Below are positions 43,311-54,911 of a stretch of DNA of 64,000 nucleotides, piece after piece. Positions within the stretch are counted from its first letter, which is position 1; every line of letters begins with the position of its first letter. The translations under genes were made by a program, and so were the position numbers. The stretch is from Uloborus plumipes (taxonomy: Eukaryota > Arthropoda > Arachnida > Araneae > Uloboridae). Below the pieces are notes generated by a model, which saw only the letters and a program-made list of their open reading frames with translations, was not told the origin of the DNA and made no database searches. The stretch lies in assembly GCA_038373865.1 (NCBI GenBank), contig JAXGGA010005201.1, positions 16,356-80,355 on the forward strand, read 5' to 3'.

Positions 43311-45331
43311 GTTATGTCAAGAACTAAACGAGCCTACTTTCCCGTACATCGATATCGGCATTCTAGCATCTGATCAATATTCTATTAATTATCTGAAACT
43401 GAAAATTATGTCAAACATACCTTTACAGCACTTAAAGCTGATTTTAAAAGCAAAATATACCCCTCTCATCAGATGAAATAGACACGTAAAAGGTAAATAA
43501 ACGAGTAAATAAAGTTTTGTCGCACCATTTAAAGAATGTAACTGTCATAGTTCTTCCGTAGAAAAATTCCACAATCGTTTTGAAAAGAAAAAAAAATAAA
43601 TAAAAGAACAAAGAATATCAAAACACATTTTATCAAAGAAAGAAAAAAAATCGTTCGTTAATAAAATGTCTCGAATTTCATTTTTAATCCGTTGCCAGTT
43701 AATAAATATAAATAAAGAATAAAATGCTCTCGTGAATGAAAAATTTTTGTTAACAAAAAAAAAACAAAAACCTTTGTCAAAAAAAAAAAAAAAAAAACAA
43801 TAATAATAATAATAAATTAAACAAAACAATTAAATAAATAAACAAAAAATCGTCTGCCCAGTCAGTCATTTTTTCTGAGCCTGCATTTCCGCCGTGTTTG
43901 CGGAGTCAGAGTCGGAATCAGAGTCCTCACAGAAGACTATTCAGAAAAGAACTTTACAATACATTATTTATCAAAACCATTTTCTTACAAAGTTAGTTTG
44001 AAGGAAATCTGCCTTGAAGTTCAACATTCAATTTAAATTTCGCCGTAGGCGCTCATGTTAAAAATTTTTCTGAACGGTTCATCATTGAACGAAAAATGGT
44101 TCAAATTGAAAAGTGAAATATGGGAAGGAGTCTCTCCAAGATCTTTCGAACAAAGAAAAGTTTATTCAATTCGGACGGTTCACTTAAAAGTTAATGGGTG
44201 GGGAAAGGTTGTTTGAACGGTGCAATGTTGAACGAAAAAATGTTCAAATTGAAAATTTAAATACGGTAATGAAGTATCCTTGCCGAGATCTTTCGAACAA
44301 AAAAGAGTTTGTTTAAATCGGACTGTCCACTCAAAAGTTATTAGGGGTGGGAGCTTGTTTGAACGGTTCAATGTTGAACGAAAAATTGTTCAAATCGAAA
44401 ATTTAAAAACGGGAATGAAGTATTCTTGATAAGATCTTTCGAACAAAAAAAAGGTGGCTCAAATCGGACTGTTCACTAAAAAGTTAGTATAGCGGGACAG
44501 GTTGTTTGAACGGTTCAAAGTTGAACCAAAAATTATTCAAATCGAAAAATCAAACATGGGAATGAGCTGTACTCTCCGAGATCTTTCCAACAAAAAAAAG
44601 TTTATTCCATTCGGATGGTTCACTCAGAAGTTATTAGGTGGGGAAAGGTTGCTTGAACGGTTCAATGTTGAACGAAAAAATGTTCAAATTGAAAATTTAA
44701 ATACGGTAATGAAGTATCCTTGCTGAGATCCTTCGAACAAAAAAAAATTATTTAAATCGGACCGTTCACTCAAAAGTTATTAGGGGTGACAGCTTGCTTC
44801 AGCGGTTCAATGTTGAACTAAAAATTGTTCAAATCGGAAATGTAAATACGGGAATGAAGTATCCTTGATAAGATCTTTCGAACAAAAAACAATTTGTTCA
44901 AATCGGACTGTTCACTCAAAAGTTAGCATCGCGGGACAGGTTGTTTGAACGGTTCAAAGTTGAACCAAAAATTGTTCAAATCGAAAAATCAAATATGGGA
45001 ATGAGCTGTACTTGCCGAGATCTTTCCAACAAAAAAAAGTTTGCCCAAATCGGAATGTTCATTCAAAAGTTATTAGGGGGGACAGACAGACCGACCGACC
45101 GACCGACACACAAATTCCCCATCTCTATACCCTACTTTCAAATTTTGAATTTTTCGATATTCATTTTATCTTTTTATTTTTTTCACTTGGCGATATTTTT
45201 TTTTGACTTGGCGATATTTTTTAACTTGGCGATATTTTTTGGACTTGGCGATATTTTTTTAGATGCATTTAAGCTACTTTTAATACTTTTTTCGTCTTTC
45301 TTTTATTTTTAATGGGAAAGTAGGCTAAAAA
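43311..45331. mobile_element. VNTR-containing dispersed element, copy 2 (expanded array)
   Basis: Homologous to 24349-25910. AGCCTACTTTCCCGT (43331-43345) and ATGGGAAAGTAGGCT (45312-45326) are inverted with one mismatch. The shared GCGGAGTCAGAGTCGGAATC stretch, the array, the (GACC)n run and four TTGGCGATATTTTTT-type repeats follow in order. It is about 460 bp longer than copy 1, mainly because the array has seven units instead of four. Confidence 0.7.
44071..45075. repeat. Tandem array, seven units of about 145 bp
   Basis: Units start near 44071, 44214, 44360, 44507, 44654, 44799 and 44946. Types run A-B-C-D/A-B-C-D, so units 2-4 and 5-7 form a three-unit, about 440-bp higher-order duplication; the fourth unit joins a D-type first half to an A-type second half. 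That is what unequal exchange between arrays would leave. Confidence 0.8.
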
Positions 45332-46532
45332 GCGTGTGTGTGGCGTTAAGTGTGGAATAAATGTATATTTTACATAGTTTCAAAGCACAATGTTTCAAGA
45401 AGTTTTATGTACCATACTGAGAAAAAAAAATTCTTAACCATCTGGACCCCTTGTGATACACAGAAAGACGATTTTTTATAATAAAGAAATATACATTTTT
45501 CTTGACTTAAGGAAGAAGAAAATACATTTTCCAATTTCCGATCTAAATTCTCTATTTATTTTCTTTTAAAAAAGTCGTTAAGAAAAAAATCTATTCATTT
45601 CTTTTCTACTGATGTAATCTATTTTCTTTTCTTTATTTTTCCATTTAGCTTTTAATCAGTTGCTTCGAATTAATCAAGCGCACATTGTATTTGATGCAGT
45701 TTCTTTTTTTTTATTTCATTTCAACATTCCTTTTGCAGTACCACGGAAGAAACTTTCTGATGATTTTTTTTCTTCCATTTTCTTAAAAAAAAATATGCTT
45801 AGGGCGGAGTGAAATTTTAAATATTTATCTTACATTGACTTCAGAATTCCACCGCAGTTTTTATATCGTAAAAATTCTTACTTCACCCTTATATAATCAA
45901 AGATTAAAGACATTTTTTCATCAATCCTATTGTTTACTGTCATGTGATAATGCGGATAACTGATGCACTTAAATATGTATTTTTAAGTAATTAAAAAGGT
46001 TAACTTTTCTTTTTTAAAAGAATTTTCTCACGAATCTTTTTTTATTTTTTTTATTTTTATTTATTTTTTTTTTTTTTTTTGACGATACGAAACTTGTGGC
46101 TGCATATTTTACGAATAACTTGATCGTATAAATATTGTTTAGTTTTTTATTAGTTATTATTTTTTTTTAATGAAAAAGAAGTGGTGCCTTTACTTATCTT
46201 AAATATTCATTTTGTCTTCAGCATTTATCTTCAGTCAAGTATTTTCTCTTCAGCTCTGATTTGGTTATTCCGGTTTTACAATCTTAAAACAAAAGCATAA
46301 TTTATGAATTTAGAATTTTTTTCACAAATGCACTTGTTTCTCACAGGAAACAAGTGAAAACTTCAGTGATCCCAGAAAATAATATGCAACGTTTCTGAAT
46401 TTTATTTCTTTGTGAAGCTCTGATAAAAGGTGTGCCAGGAGACGTGGGATTTCTACGCAGTTTCATTATCCCGAATGAAAATGTCTTCAAAAAACATACG
46501 AAACAATAGAAAATTGTCTTAGAAGTTCCTCC
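45332..46532. other. No gene seen
   Basis: AT-rich with long T runs (notably 46040-46080). No supported structure. Confidence 0.5.
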
Positions 46533-46540
46533 ATCTAAAT

Positions 46541-47223
46541 CAGTGGTTCCCAGCCTGGGGGCGATTTGTCTCCTCAAAGGGGCAAAATAAATTCTTGAGG
46601 GGCGATGGGTTATTTAGAAGAGAAAACAGTAGCAAGTGTAGTGAAAATCGAAATTATAAACATGTACAAAACGGGTTGTTCAGAGTTCGGATAATTAATC
46701 ACAAGTTAAGAAAGAAGCAAATTAAAGTTCAAGAGCTTCCTCCTTGCACCTCTAATGAACTTTAGGCAATATTTTGTCATTCACTGTCAATTTTACGAAT
46801 TTACAGATTTTCAATTTATTCTTCAAATTTTAAGTTTCAATGATTTTAATTCCGCCAGATTCCAGGGTAAAAAAGAAAATAATTTCTTGAAAAAATGTAC
46901 TTCTGTTTTTCGAAAAGTGCGTCGATAATCTTAGTTAAATGTTACCCTTCAAATGCTTATCAGTTCGCTTTGTATAAAAGAAAAAAAAAAGGTAAAGGTA
47001 TTTTATTTATTTTTTAACATTTTTAGTTTAAAAGTTATTGGTTATTATTGCCTTATTGCGTACATTTTACTTCAAATTAAAGTTAAGTACTTGTATTTTT
47101 AATAATATCGATATTCAGTTGCGACAAACTTATGGATTTTTCACGGAAGAAGGGGGGGGGGGTGATGGGTGTCAGTTAGCGGCTTGAAGGGGGCGATAAG
47201 CTCAAAAAGGTTGGGAAACACTC
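46541..47223. mobile_element. hAT-like element, 683 bp, with 8-bp target duplication
   Basis: CAGTGGTTCCCAGCCTGGGG at the left and AGGTTGGGAAACACTC at the right are typical hAT-type termini. ATCTAAAT is repeated exactly on both sides (46533-46540, 47224-47231). Subterminal GGGGCGAT motifs occur near both ends. No transposase frame; probably a deletion derivative. Confidence 0.85.
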
Positions 47224-47231
47224 ATCTAAAT

Positions 47232-48229
47232 CATATATCTAAACGTTGTTAAGCTTTAAAACAATCCTTCGAGCTGTTTTACATTGCAATATTTTTACAT
47301 AACCCTGTGGACAACTCTTTCGGGTGATGAACATTTAATTAGGCAGTCAAATACACTAAAAACATGACATCTTATGTAGAAGAGGAGTTTTTTCAGTAAA
47401 AAGGTGAAATCTAATTTTCTAGGCTATATAGACGAAAAAAAAATTCACTCAAATTTCGACCTAATTTTCCATTTTGGTCATTCCAGATGAATGCTCAGCA
47501 GTTTTTTTTCCCCCGTCACACGCTTATAGGTACAAAAAAGAGTATTGGGACGAAAACCTCCGTTTTTACAATCTCCAAGTTAATACGATAAATTTACTCT
47601 TGGCGTTTGTATAAAGAAGAAGGGGTAGAAAGTTAAAGTTCTTATGTAGACTCTGGTTGGGGTTTTTAATTGTGCACCTTCTTTTTGGTTGGATTCGAAT
47701 GTTCCAAATTGTGTCACCGAGTTTTTGGCCACCAAGGGATTAATATTTTTGGTATATCGCCAAGAGAAACCTGGTGACAAAAATAAGAAAATCATTTTTC
47801 TAATCTGGTTCGAGTTTGGCGCTACTTAGAGAGATGTGCGTAGAATCTTGCCAAAATTGTTGGTATTTTTAAAATTAATCCTTGTAAAACACTTTTTTGC
47901 ATCAATTTTTAACAAATTAGCGGTGTAGTTTTAGTGTTGTCTTATTCACTCAAAGGTACTATTGCATTGTGTTTTTGATATTTATACCCTTTCCATATAG
48001 TTTTTATGTAATCAATAAAAACATCAACATCAACTTTTTTTCTCATTTGAAAGTCCAGTTATCTATGTTTAGTGCTATTTTATAAGTGTAAGAGTTTTTT
48101 AAGAAGTATTACTTCTGATGCTTGTGTATGAATACACGCACTCATTCTTTTGAATTATTTAAAAATATCGATGTAATAAAAGACGTAGAAGGAAGTATTG
48201 TAAGGCCTACATCATTTTTTTTTTCAAAA
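47232..48229. other. No gene seen
   Basis: AT-rich, no paired termini or convincing frames. Confidence 0.5.
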
Positions 48230-48850
48230 CATACACTTTGGTTAAATAATCCAATTAAGTCGCGTATTTGATAACGAAGACGAACTGTAGTGTGAACAAA
48301 GGTAGAGATACATATTTCTAACGTAACCGAAAACTACAAATGCGTTTCGAAAGATCCTCATTCTGATTTTATTGTTCCGTGGAAAATTCTGATTTTCTTT
48401 CCTCCACCTTAGAAACATCATAAAGCAGGCGAGAAGACACGGATGTCCCAAGGCTGCCCGCTGTTCGAATTCCTCAATTGTTTCGTTCTCGATTGTCATG
48501 TTTTGTTGCATCTGAAGAAATAAATATGCTAGAGTTGTTTCGGCGAGAAATTCTTTCTCTAATGAAATATGCATGTGAGGGAAAAATGTGCATTATTTAT
48601 GCTCCAGTCATTTTCAGAACGCTTCGATGCAAGTTTGATACGAATATGACGCGAAGAGTTTCTACCAATGAATTAAAAAGGGATTCAAGATGAAAATTCG
48701 CTACGAAGTGAGGAGGATGGATCGACCAGGAAGAAAAAAAACGGTGGGAGTTATATTTCACGGAACCTGTACCGTTAAAATATAACGTCATTTCGTTTAG
48801 TTTTAACTCTCGAGAAGTCAATTGGCAAAAAAATAACGAAGCTACTCTTT
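48230..48850. repeat. Duplicated block, copy A (partner 50376-51470)
   Basis: Long stretches match the partner with few changes, e.g. CCCAAGGCTGCCCGCTG, CCTCAATTGTTTCGTTCTCG, GCTCCAGTCATTTTCAGAAC and GGAGTTATATTTCACGGAAC. Copy A is uninterrupted at 48255-48258 (TTAA), where copy B holds a 469-bp insertion. A minus-strand frame is open in both copies over about 35 codons, but most differences there change the amino acid, so coding is not supported. Confidence 0.9.
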
Positions 48851-49093
48851 GAACCTTTTTTATTTTTTCCATGAAAAGCTCATTTTACGGAAAATTTTCA
48901 GAAATGTGAACCCATTCTAAAATGTTTTATCTTCATTATATAGTTCTCTCGTGGAAAAATGTATTCCATTAGCTCTTAGAAGTTGTACCTCTATAATTTA
49001 CACTATTACACAAGAAGTACATTTTATGGAAATTTTATAAAATGTTTATAAATGGATCAGCATTTTCAAACGCTGTAAACACATTGTCTTTTA

Positions 49094-49237
49094 GGGCCAT
49101 GCTCCACATCAGCGTAAAACGCGACCGAAACTGAAGGCAGAAACCGAAAATCCGGGTACTTTCCATAGGAACACCATTGAATCCATTTTACGCTTCTGCC
49201 TAATTTTTCTGCTTTACGTCGATGTGGAGCATGGCCC
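49094..49237. mobile_element. PIF/Harbinger-like MITE, copy B (144 bp)
   Basis: GGGCCATGCTCCACATCAGC at the left and GATGTGGAGCATGGCCC at the right, flanked by TTA (49091-49093, 49238-49240). Internal sequence matches the copies at 13484 and 56630. Confidence 0.8.
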
Positions 49238-49253
49238 TTACTCTTTGATTTTT

Positions 49254-50140
49254 AACCGACTTCAACAAAGGAGGAGGTTATACAATTCGTCGGAGATTTT
49301 TTTTTTTTTTGTATGTTATAAGATTTCTCGAAGACGTCTGGACCGATTTCAAAAATTCTTTTTTTGTTAGAAAGGGTTTCATTTCCGATTGGTCCCATCG
49401 TCTCGTGGTCCGGGTTTGATAACGGGAACCTGCAGAAATCGTTCGAAATAGAAATCGGGATCACAGTAATCGTAATAATGACAGCGATTTGTCCTAAATG
49501 ATTAAATATGAAATCCATTGTTACAAAACGTGGTTGATATGAAACAGTAATAATAATGATAATGATAATTTTAAATGAAGGCTTAACTAAATCAAACATG
49601 GAATTCAACTAAATTTAAACTTTATTCTGAACTTTATTTAAAAGCGTAATTGTTAGTTTTTAATTATATTTTGATTATTTTAAGTGCATTTACACTAAAA
49701 AGAATGAAATAAAATATTTTTGGAAAAAAAAATAGAACAGACTTCAGTTGGAAATTGCTCTAAAAAGTAAAAAATAATTTTTTTCTTTGAACACCATCGA
49801 AACTACTTTTAAACATAAGTTTTGAAGTCGGCGCAAAAACAATGTATAGAATCATACGCAACTACAATTTAACTATAAATATAAATTTTAATGGATCCAG
49901 GTTCTTTAAGAGCATTCGCATACATTTCATTGATTACCACACATTCGTGCAATGGTACAAATATTCTGCTTTAATTTTCAATGGTTTCTCTGAAAAATGT
50001 TGGCAAAATATGGTTTCATATCATTTTACCTATCGTTTTTGCGCCGACTTCAAAACTTATGTTTAAAAGTAGTTTCGATGGTGTTCAAAGAAAAAAATTA
50101 TTTTTTTACTTTTTAGAGCAATTTCCAACTGAAGTCGGTT
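49254..50140. mobile_element. Composite repeat bounded by AACCGACTTCA / TGAAGTCGGTT
   Basis: AACCGACTTCA (49254-49264) opens the segment with ACAAAGGAGGAGGTTATAC, a start I associate with a widespread arthropod repeat. TGAAGTCGGTT (50130-50140) closes it. The middle shares about 110 bp with 34440-34556, and the right half is the large inverted repeat described separately. No coding content. Confidence 0.5.
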
Positions 50141-50175
50141 CTATTTTTTTACCAAAAATATTTTATATACATTCA
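49702..50175. repeat. Large inverted repeat, arms about 140 bp, spacer about 190 bp
   Basis: Left arm about 49702-49841 and right arm about 50034-50175 are reverse complements with only a handful of differences. Shared landmarks include AAAATATTTTTGG, TTGGAAATTGCTCTAAAAAG, CACCATCGAAACTACTTTTA and TTTTGAAGTCGGCGCAAAAA. Arm identity this high implies a recent origin or gene conversion. Confidence 0.85.
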
Positions 50176-50375
50176 TAAGTTACCTCTTCCGTTAAAAGTA
50201 CATTTCACCTACTTTGTTGTGAAGAAAAAAACCATCTTGAATACAGTATCTTCATAAGTATTTTTACCGTTGCAAAAGTGTTTTTTAACTCTTTGAATTT
50301 AAAACTTCATAATTTACTTTTTTCGTAAAACTACATTTTTACGAACTTTTTGGGACTTGTTCGATTTATTTTCAA

Positions 50376-51470
50376 AACATGCAGTTTGGTTACATCATCC
50401 AACTAACCCATTAATGCCTGACTTTTTTTTCAAAGATATTTTGTATACTGGTTACAAATAGTGTTTAATGGACAGGAAAAATAATTAAAAAAATATCGTG
50501 TAAAAAATAAATTTTTTATTAAGGAAAGAAAAATCGTCCCTAAAAAGTTACGATAGACACCAGAGGGTACATACTTTTTTTACTAAAATTTTTTTCTGCC
50601 TACGATATAATATTTACAAAGACATTTTATAAGAAGAAATAAAAGCAGCAATTAACATAAACTGGGAAGCTGGGAATAATTTGAAAACTTAGCTTTTTGT
50701 TCTTGAGATTGTGAACGATGTCATTTCTTGATAAAGATCATATTAAAACTGCTACAGAACACACTTTACAATGGTTATGTGCTTCAATCTGTTTATAATG
50801 AATTGATACAATACTAAGGTACTAATTGAACACTATTATTTGGTTGAAATGTTCATTTTTGTAGGCATTAATGGGTTAAGTCAAGTATTTAATAAATAAG
50901 ACGAATTGCAGTGTGAACAAACGTATTTCTAACGTAGCGGAGAGTTACAAATGCGTTTCAAAGGATCCTCATTCTGATTTTATTGTTTATTGAATGATTT
51001 GTATTTTCTTTCCTCCATATCGAGATCTTAGAAACATCAGAAAGCAGGCGAGAAGAAACGGAAGTCCCAAGGCTGCCCGCTGCTCGCATTCCTCAATTGT
51101 TTCGTTCTCGATTTTCATGTTTTGTTGCATCTGAAGGAATCAATTTGCTCGAGTTGTTTCGGCGAGAAATTCTTTCTCTAATGAATTATGCATGCGACGG
51201 AAAAACGTGCATTATTTATGCTCCAGTCATTTTCAGAACGCTTCGATGCAAGTTTGATGCGGATATGACGTGAAGAGTTTCTATCAATGAATTAAAAAGG
51301 GATGCAAGATGAAAATTCGCTACGACGTGGGGAAGATGGATCGATCCAGAAGGGAAAAAAATGTTGGGAGTTATATTTCACGGAACCTGTAGCATTAAAA
51401 ATATAACTTCATTTCATTTAGTTTTAACTCTTAAAAATACAATTTGCAAAGAATAACAAAACAACCTCTT
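50376..51470. repeat. Duplicated block, copy B, carrying a TTAA-type MITE
   Basis: Left flank AAAACATGCAGTTTGGTTAC and right part from about 50880 match 48230-48850 in order. The MITE at 50407-50875 interrupts it. A few short indels also separate the copies, for example within the TTATTGTTTATTGAATG stretch near 50980. Confidence 0.85.
50407..50875. mobile_element. piggyBac-type MITE with identified empty site
   Basis: CCCATTAATGCCT (50407-50419) and AGGCATTAATGGG (50863-50875) are perfect 13-bp inverted repeats. CTAA lies to the left and TTAA to the right; the paralogous block has CCAATTAAGTC at 48251-48261, a single TTAA. So the element entered a TTAA and one flank has since mutated. 469 bp, non-coding. 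Confidence 0.85.
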
Positions 51471-53399
51471 TAACCTTGTGTCTTTTGTACTTCTTCCATG
51501 AGAAGCACATTTTTACGAACAGTTTTTAGCAATGTAAAAGGCCATTCTCAAATGCAGTAAGTAACCACCCCTAAGCCAGGGAGGACTAAGGCAGAAATAC
51601 ATACAGTTTTTGGAGATAATACAATCACTCAAGTTGTGTCTTCATAAAGTTTCCTCCGTATTAAAATGTATTTAAAACGGAATTACAAAGCTGTTCCTAA
51701 GCTTTCTTTATTAGTAACTTTATTCGTGTAAACTTTATTATTACGGAAATTCTTAGAATGATAAAAAATATTTCTTAAATTTATCTTCATAACTTTTCTC
51801 TTTCGAGAAAATATGGTTTTTTTTTTTTACAAATAAACCATCTTTAACGTATGGTTTCATTACTTACTTCTTCCGTGAAAAGTACGTAATGCTGCTCTTT
51901 TTTAAAGAATAAAGCCATTCTTTGATGTTACATCTTTAAAATTCGCTTATTTTGCTAAAAAATAGTTTCGTTAAATATTTTTTACCGATGGAAAAATTGA
52001 CCTTAGGTATTGAGTTTCGTAATTTACTTTTTTATGGGAAAAATACTTTCGTAACGCAATTTAAAATTACACAATCAGCTGGAGTTCTCTATCAGGTAAG
52101 TCTAAAGTGGAAAAAAATGAAGCTCTGCAAAGGTGTAAAGAATGCATGTTCATTTTACAAAACAATTCTAAAACAAACATCTTACTGAGTTTGTAAAGTT
52201 AAGCATGCTTTTTCACTTCATTAAGCTTTAAATTTTGGAATTCGTCTTTTTCTAGCTACTTCCTATTAAAGAAGCACTTATTTTCTGTTCTCTTTTTATA
52301 CAATATCTTTTTTGAAGTGAATAAGATACACCAAAGGCAGCACTTGGAAATTTTAATGAATTAAAATCTTGAATATTCGCAATGTCTCATCTTGGCTAGA
52401 CTTTTACTTAAATTATTTCTCCGTCTCTCTCGATGTATATCTTTTTTCTTCTTCTTTGGGACTTGTCCTTTTTAATTCCAGGAATCAAAACTTTTCTTAT
52501 TAAAAGCCCATTGTTCAAACGCGGTACTGCAACATGTACAAGTGTGAAACGAAGAAAAAATAAAATCCAGCTGCAGAAAAGACCTTAATATGAAAATTAA
52601 ATATATACATTTAAGATTCTATAAAGGTCAGTCTCTAAAATAATGTATCTTTTAATACCAAAATAATTTTCTCGTTTCAAAACCTGATGTTTTCTGCTTT
52701 TTTTTTTTTTCAATTCTACGTGAAACTACATTACTTATTACAAGTGACCATAAACAATATCCATAATAAATTCCAATTATTTCCATAATGAATGAAAATA
52801 TAAAAATAACCATAATCAAGGGGTGATATTTTCACAAAAACTAATAATGCCTGCCATAAAAAATACATAAATTGTAAATATTTATTCAGCTTCCCTAAAT
52901 AGAAAATATGAGCATATATTAACAATTGATAGTTTTATTGGAGGTCTAAAAATGATGAATCTCACCTCCATTACTTATTCTCATCTCCATGAAAATAATA
53001 CCAGCTAAAACTTTCACGGAGGTGAAGAACTTTATAAAAATAGACCTAGTGGATTCCTTTTTCAGCAAAAGAAATTGATCCTTCTTTGTTACAATCTGCA
53101 CATGCTAAGCATATAAAAACTTAAAAATTACTTCTGGATTAATATCCATAACAACCCCATAACATCCGCAAGATTTCTTTTATGTAATATTTTCTCCCAC
53201 GCCTAAATTACTTCAAACTAAACCCGTTCCTTTAAAAAAACAGGATTTTTATACATTTCACCCCACTGAACAAAATTTAAAAAACCAGCATTTATCGGTT
53301 GTCCTGAAACGGCTAATGTTGCTCCGTTACTTTTACTGGCCAATAGGGAAGTTTTCGATTTTTCAATTTTATTTTTATATGATAGAGCAACATACATGA
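51471..53399. other. No gene seen
   Basis: AT-rich; short frames lack recognisable content. Confidence 0.5.
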
Positions 53400-53880
53400 A
53401 CATCAACGGCGAGAAAATTTTTGCGCTGCAACAAGTAGTTTTTTTTTTAATAATTTTTAAATTTCAAGCGGCGGTGACGTCACTGGGCACTTGTTGGCGC
53501 TTTTGAACTTTCTACTAAGGCGAAGAAAGAGCGAGAAGCTTTAGATGCGAGGAGCTCGAGAAACCGGTTTCTCCGGCTTCCGCACTGTTGTTCGCTCTGC
53601 ACTGCCGTAATTTTTTTTCTCGCCAAGTGATGCGTTCTAAAAATTTGAATACGGATTTCGCCAAAAAATATCAAAACAATCACCCCTAGCAGGGTATTGG
53701 ATTGCTCTTTGATAAATCCAGTTTTAAATAGTGAATTAGTAGACTTTAAGGTATTGATTACGGAAGGAGAAAATCCCGCAATGAAACGATAATATAGCAA
53801 AAATCCAATTTTTATGGATGAAAGGCTGAAAGTAACTGCCATCTGACGTCACGGGTTTCGGTTTCAAGGCGCGCTTTTTT
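53400..53880. repeat. GC-richer segment bounded by GACGTCAC motifs, probably a dispersed repeat
   Basis: GGTGACGTCACTGGGC near 53473 and CTGACGTCACGGGTTTCGG near 53845 bracket the segment, which includes GAGAAACCGGTTTCTCC (a palindrome) near 53562. A minus-strand frame of 120 codons (53480-53842) spans it; its peptide reads like non-coding repeat sequence and I do not call a gene. Confidence 0.4.
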
Positions 53881-54753
53881 TGCTCGTGGGTTTTTAAAAA
53901 AATCATTAAGAATCAACCGTTGTGTTTTAAAATTCGGCAATGGTGAATTTTTGTGTTTTGTAAGCCTCTTAACAATATCTAGTAGCTAAAAAAGGGGTCT
54001 ATTTATCAGTTCTCCAAGTTTTAGAAACAAAAATATGATTCTAATTTGGCTAATTTAAAAAAAAAAAAAAGTTACAATCTGCACTCTTCTTTTTCGTTTT
54101 TTTTTTTTTTTCTCAATAGAAAATTATTTTTTGATTCCGATACTTTTTCTACTCATTATTTTTGAAGTAGCGTTAACAAATTTCATAAAAAAAAACAAAT
54201 CAATTTGATGTCGATTTGAAAATATTTCAATCTTTTTCATAAAGAAGAACCCATGTGTCAGAAAAGGTCATCATCAATCATTGTTTGCAAGAGAAAAGAA
54301 AATAGGAATTGAGAGATAAAAAAATCCAAATTTCGAAATACGTTTTATCGATCATATCCTCTTTTCTTTTTAGTTTACTAATATTCCGAAAGTAATCATT
54401 AAAAAGGTTTTATGTGAAGACTTTCATCTTCCGTTTTACTCGTTTATTTATGCTTTTCATATGTCTTCTTGGAAATTTTATTCTACATGAATACCAGTTC
54501 TTTTCATCTTTTTAAAATACATTACCTTTATGTAATTTATATGCTACATATGCAAATTATGCATTCCATTGAACATGGTTCAAAGGAAAACCTGAAGAAT
54601 AAAAATAATAATAACATGTTTAAAACTGAAACATGTTATCAACGTTTACGGAAAGTCCAGTTGAGATGACATAAAACGATAACTTACTGATATAAAAGTT
54701 AGATGAGCATATTCAATGAAAAATAATCTTAAAATTATTTTAAAAAACTAAAA
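53881..54753. other. No gene seen
   Basis: AT-rich with A and T homopolymers near 54060-54110. Confidence 0.5.
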
Positions 54754-54911
54754 AATACGCTTTTAGATGCACTTATAATGCATCTTTAGTATTAATAAAT
54801 GTAAGCAATATATTACTTTTATATTTGTAAAGAACGTGAATTTTATCTTTTATTCAGAGATACATAAATTCAAACAAACAAACCCACGTGTGAAACTAAT
54901 AAAAGCGTATT
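54754..54911. repeat. Short repeat with AATACGCTTTTA / AAAAGCGTATTT ends
   Basis: About 158 bp, inverted ends of about 12 bp, interior TTTTATCTTTTATTCAGAG and AACAAACCCACGTGTGAAAC, shared with 27935-28137 and, inverted, with 60690-61010. The most compact of the three copies; likely a MITE. Confidence 0.7.

Noticed and set aside
48242..48574. 110-codon minus-strand frame inside a duplicated block
   Set aside because: The frame stays open in the paralogue over about 35 codons, but by eye five of six differences change the amino acid. That is not the pattern of a constrained protein.
53480..53842. 120-codon minus-strand frame
   Set aside because: No domain, spans a probable dispersed repeat, and the peptide shows no family signature.
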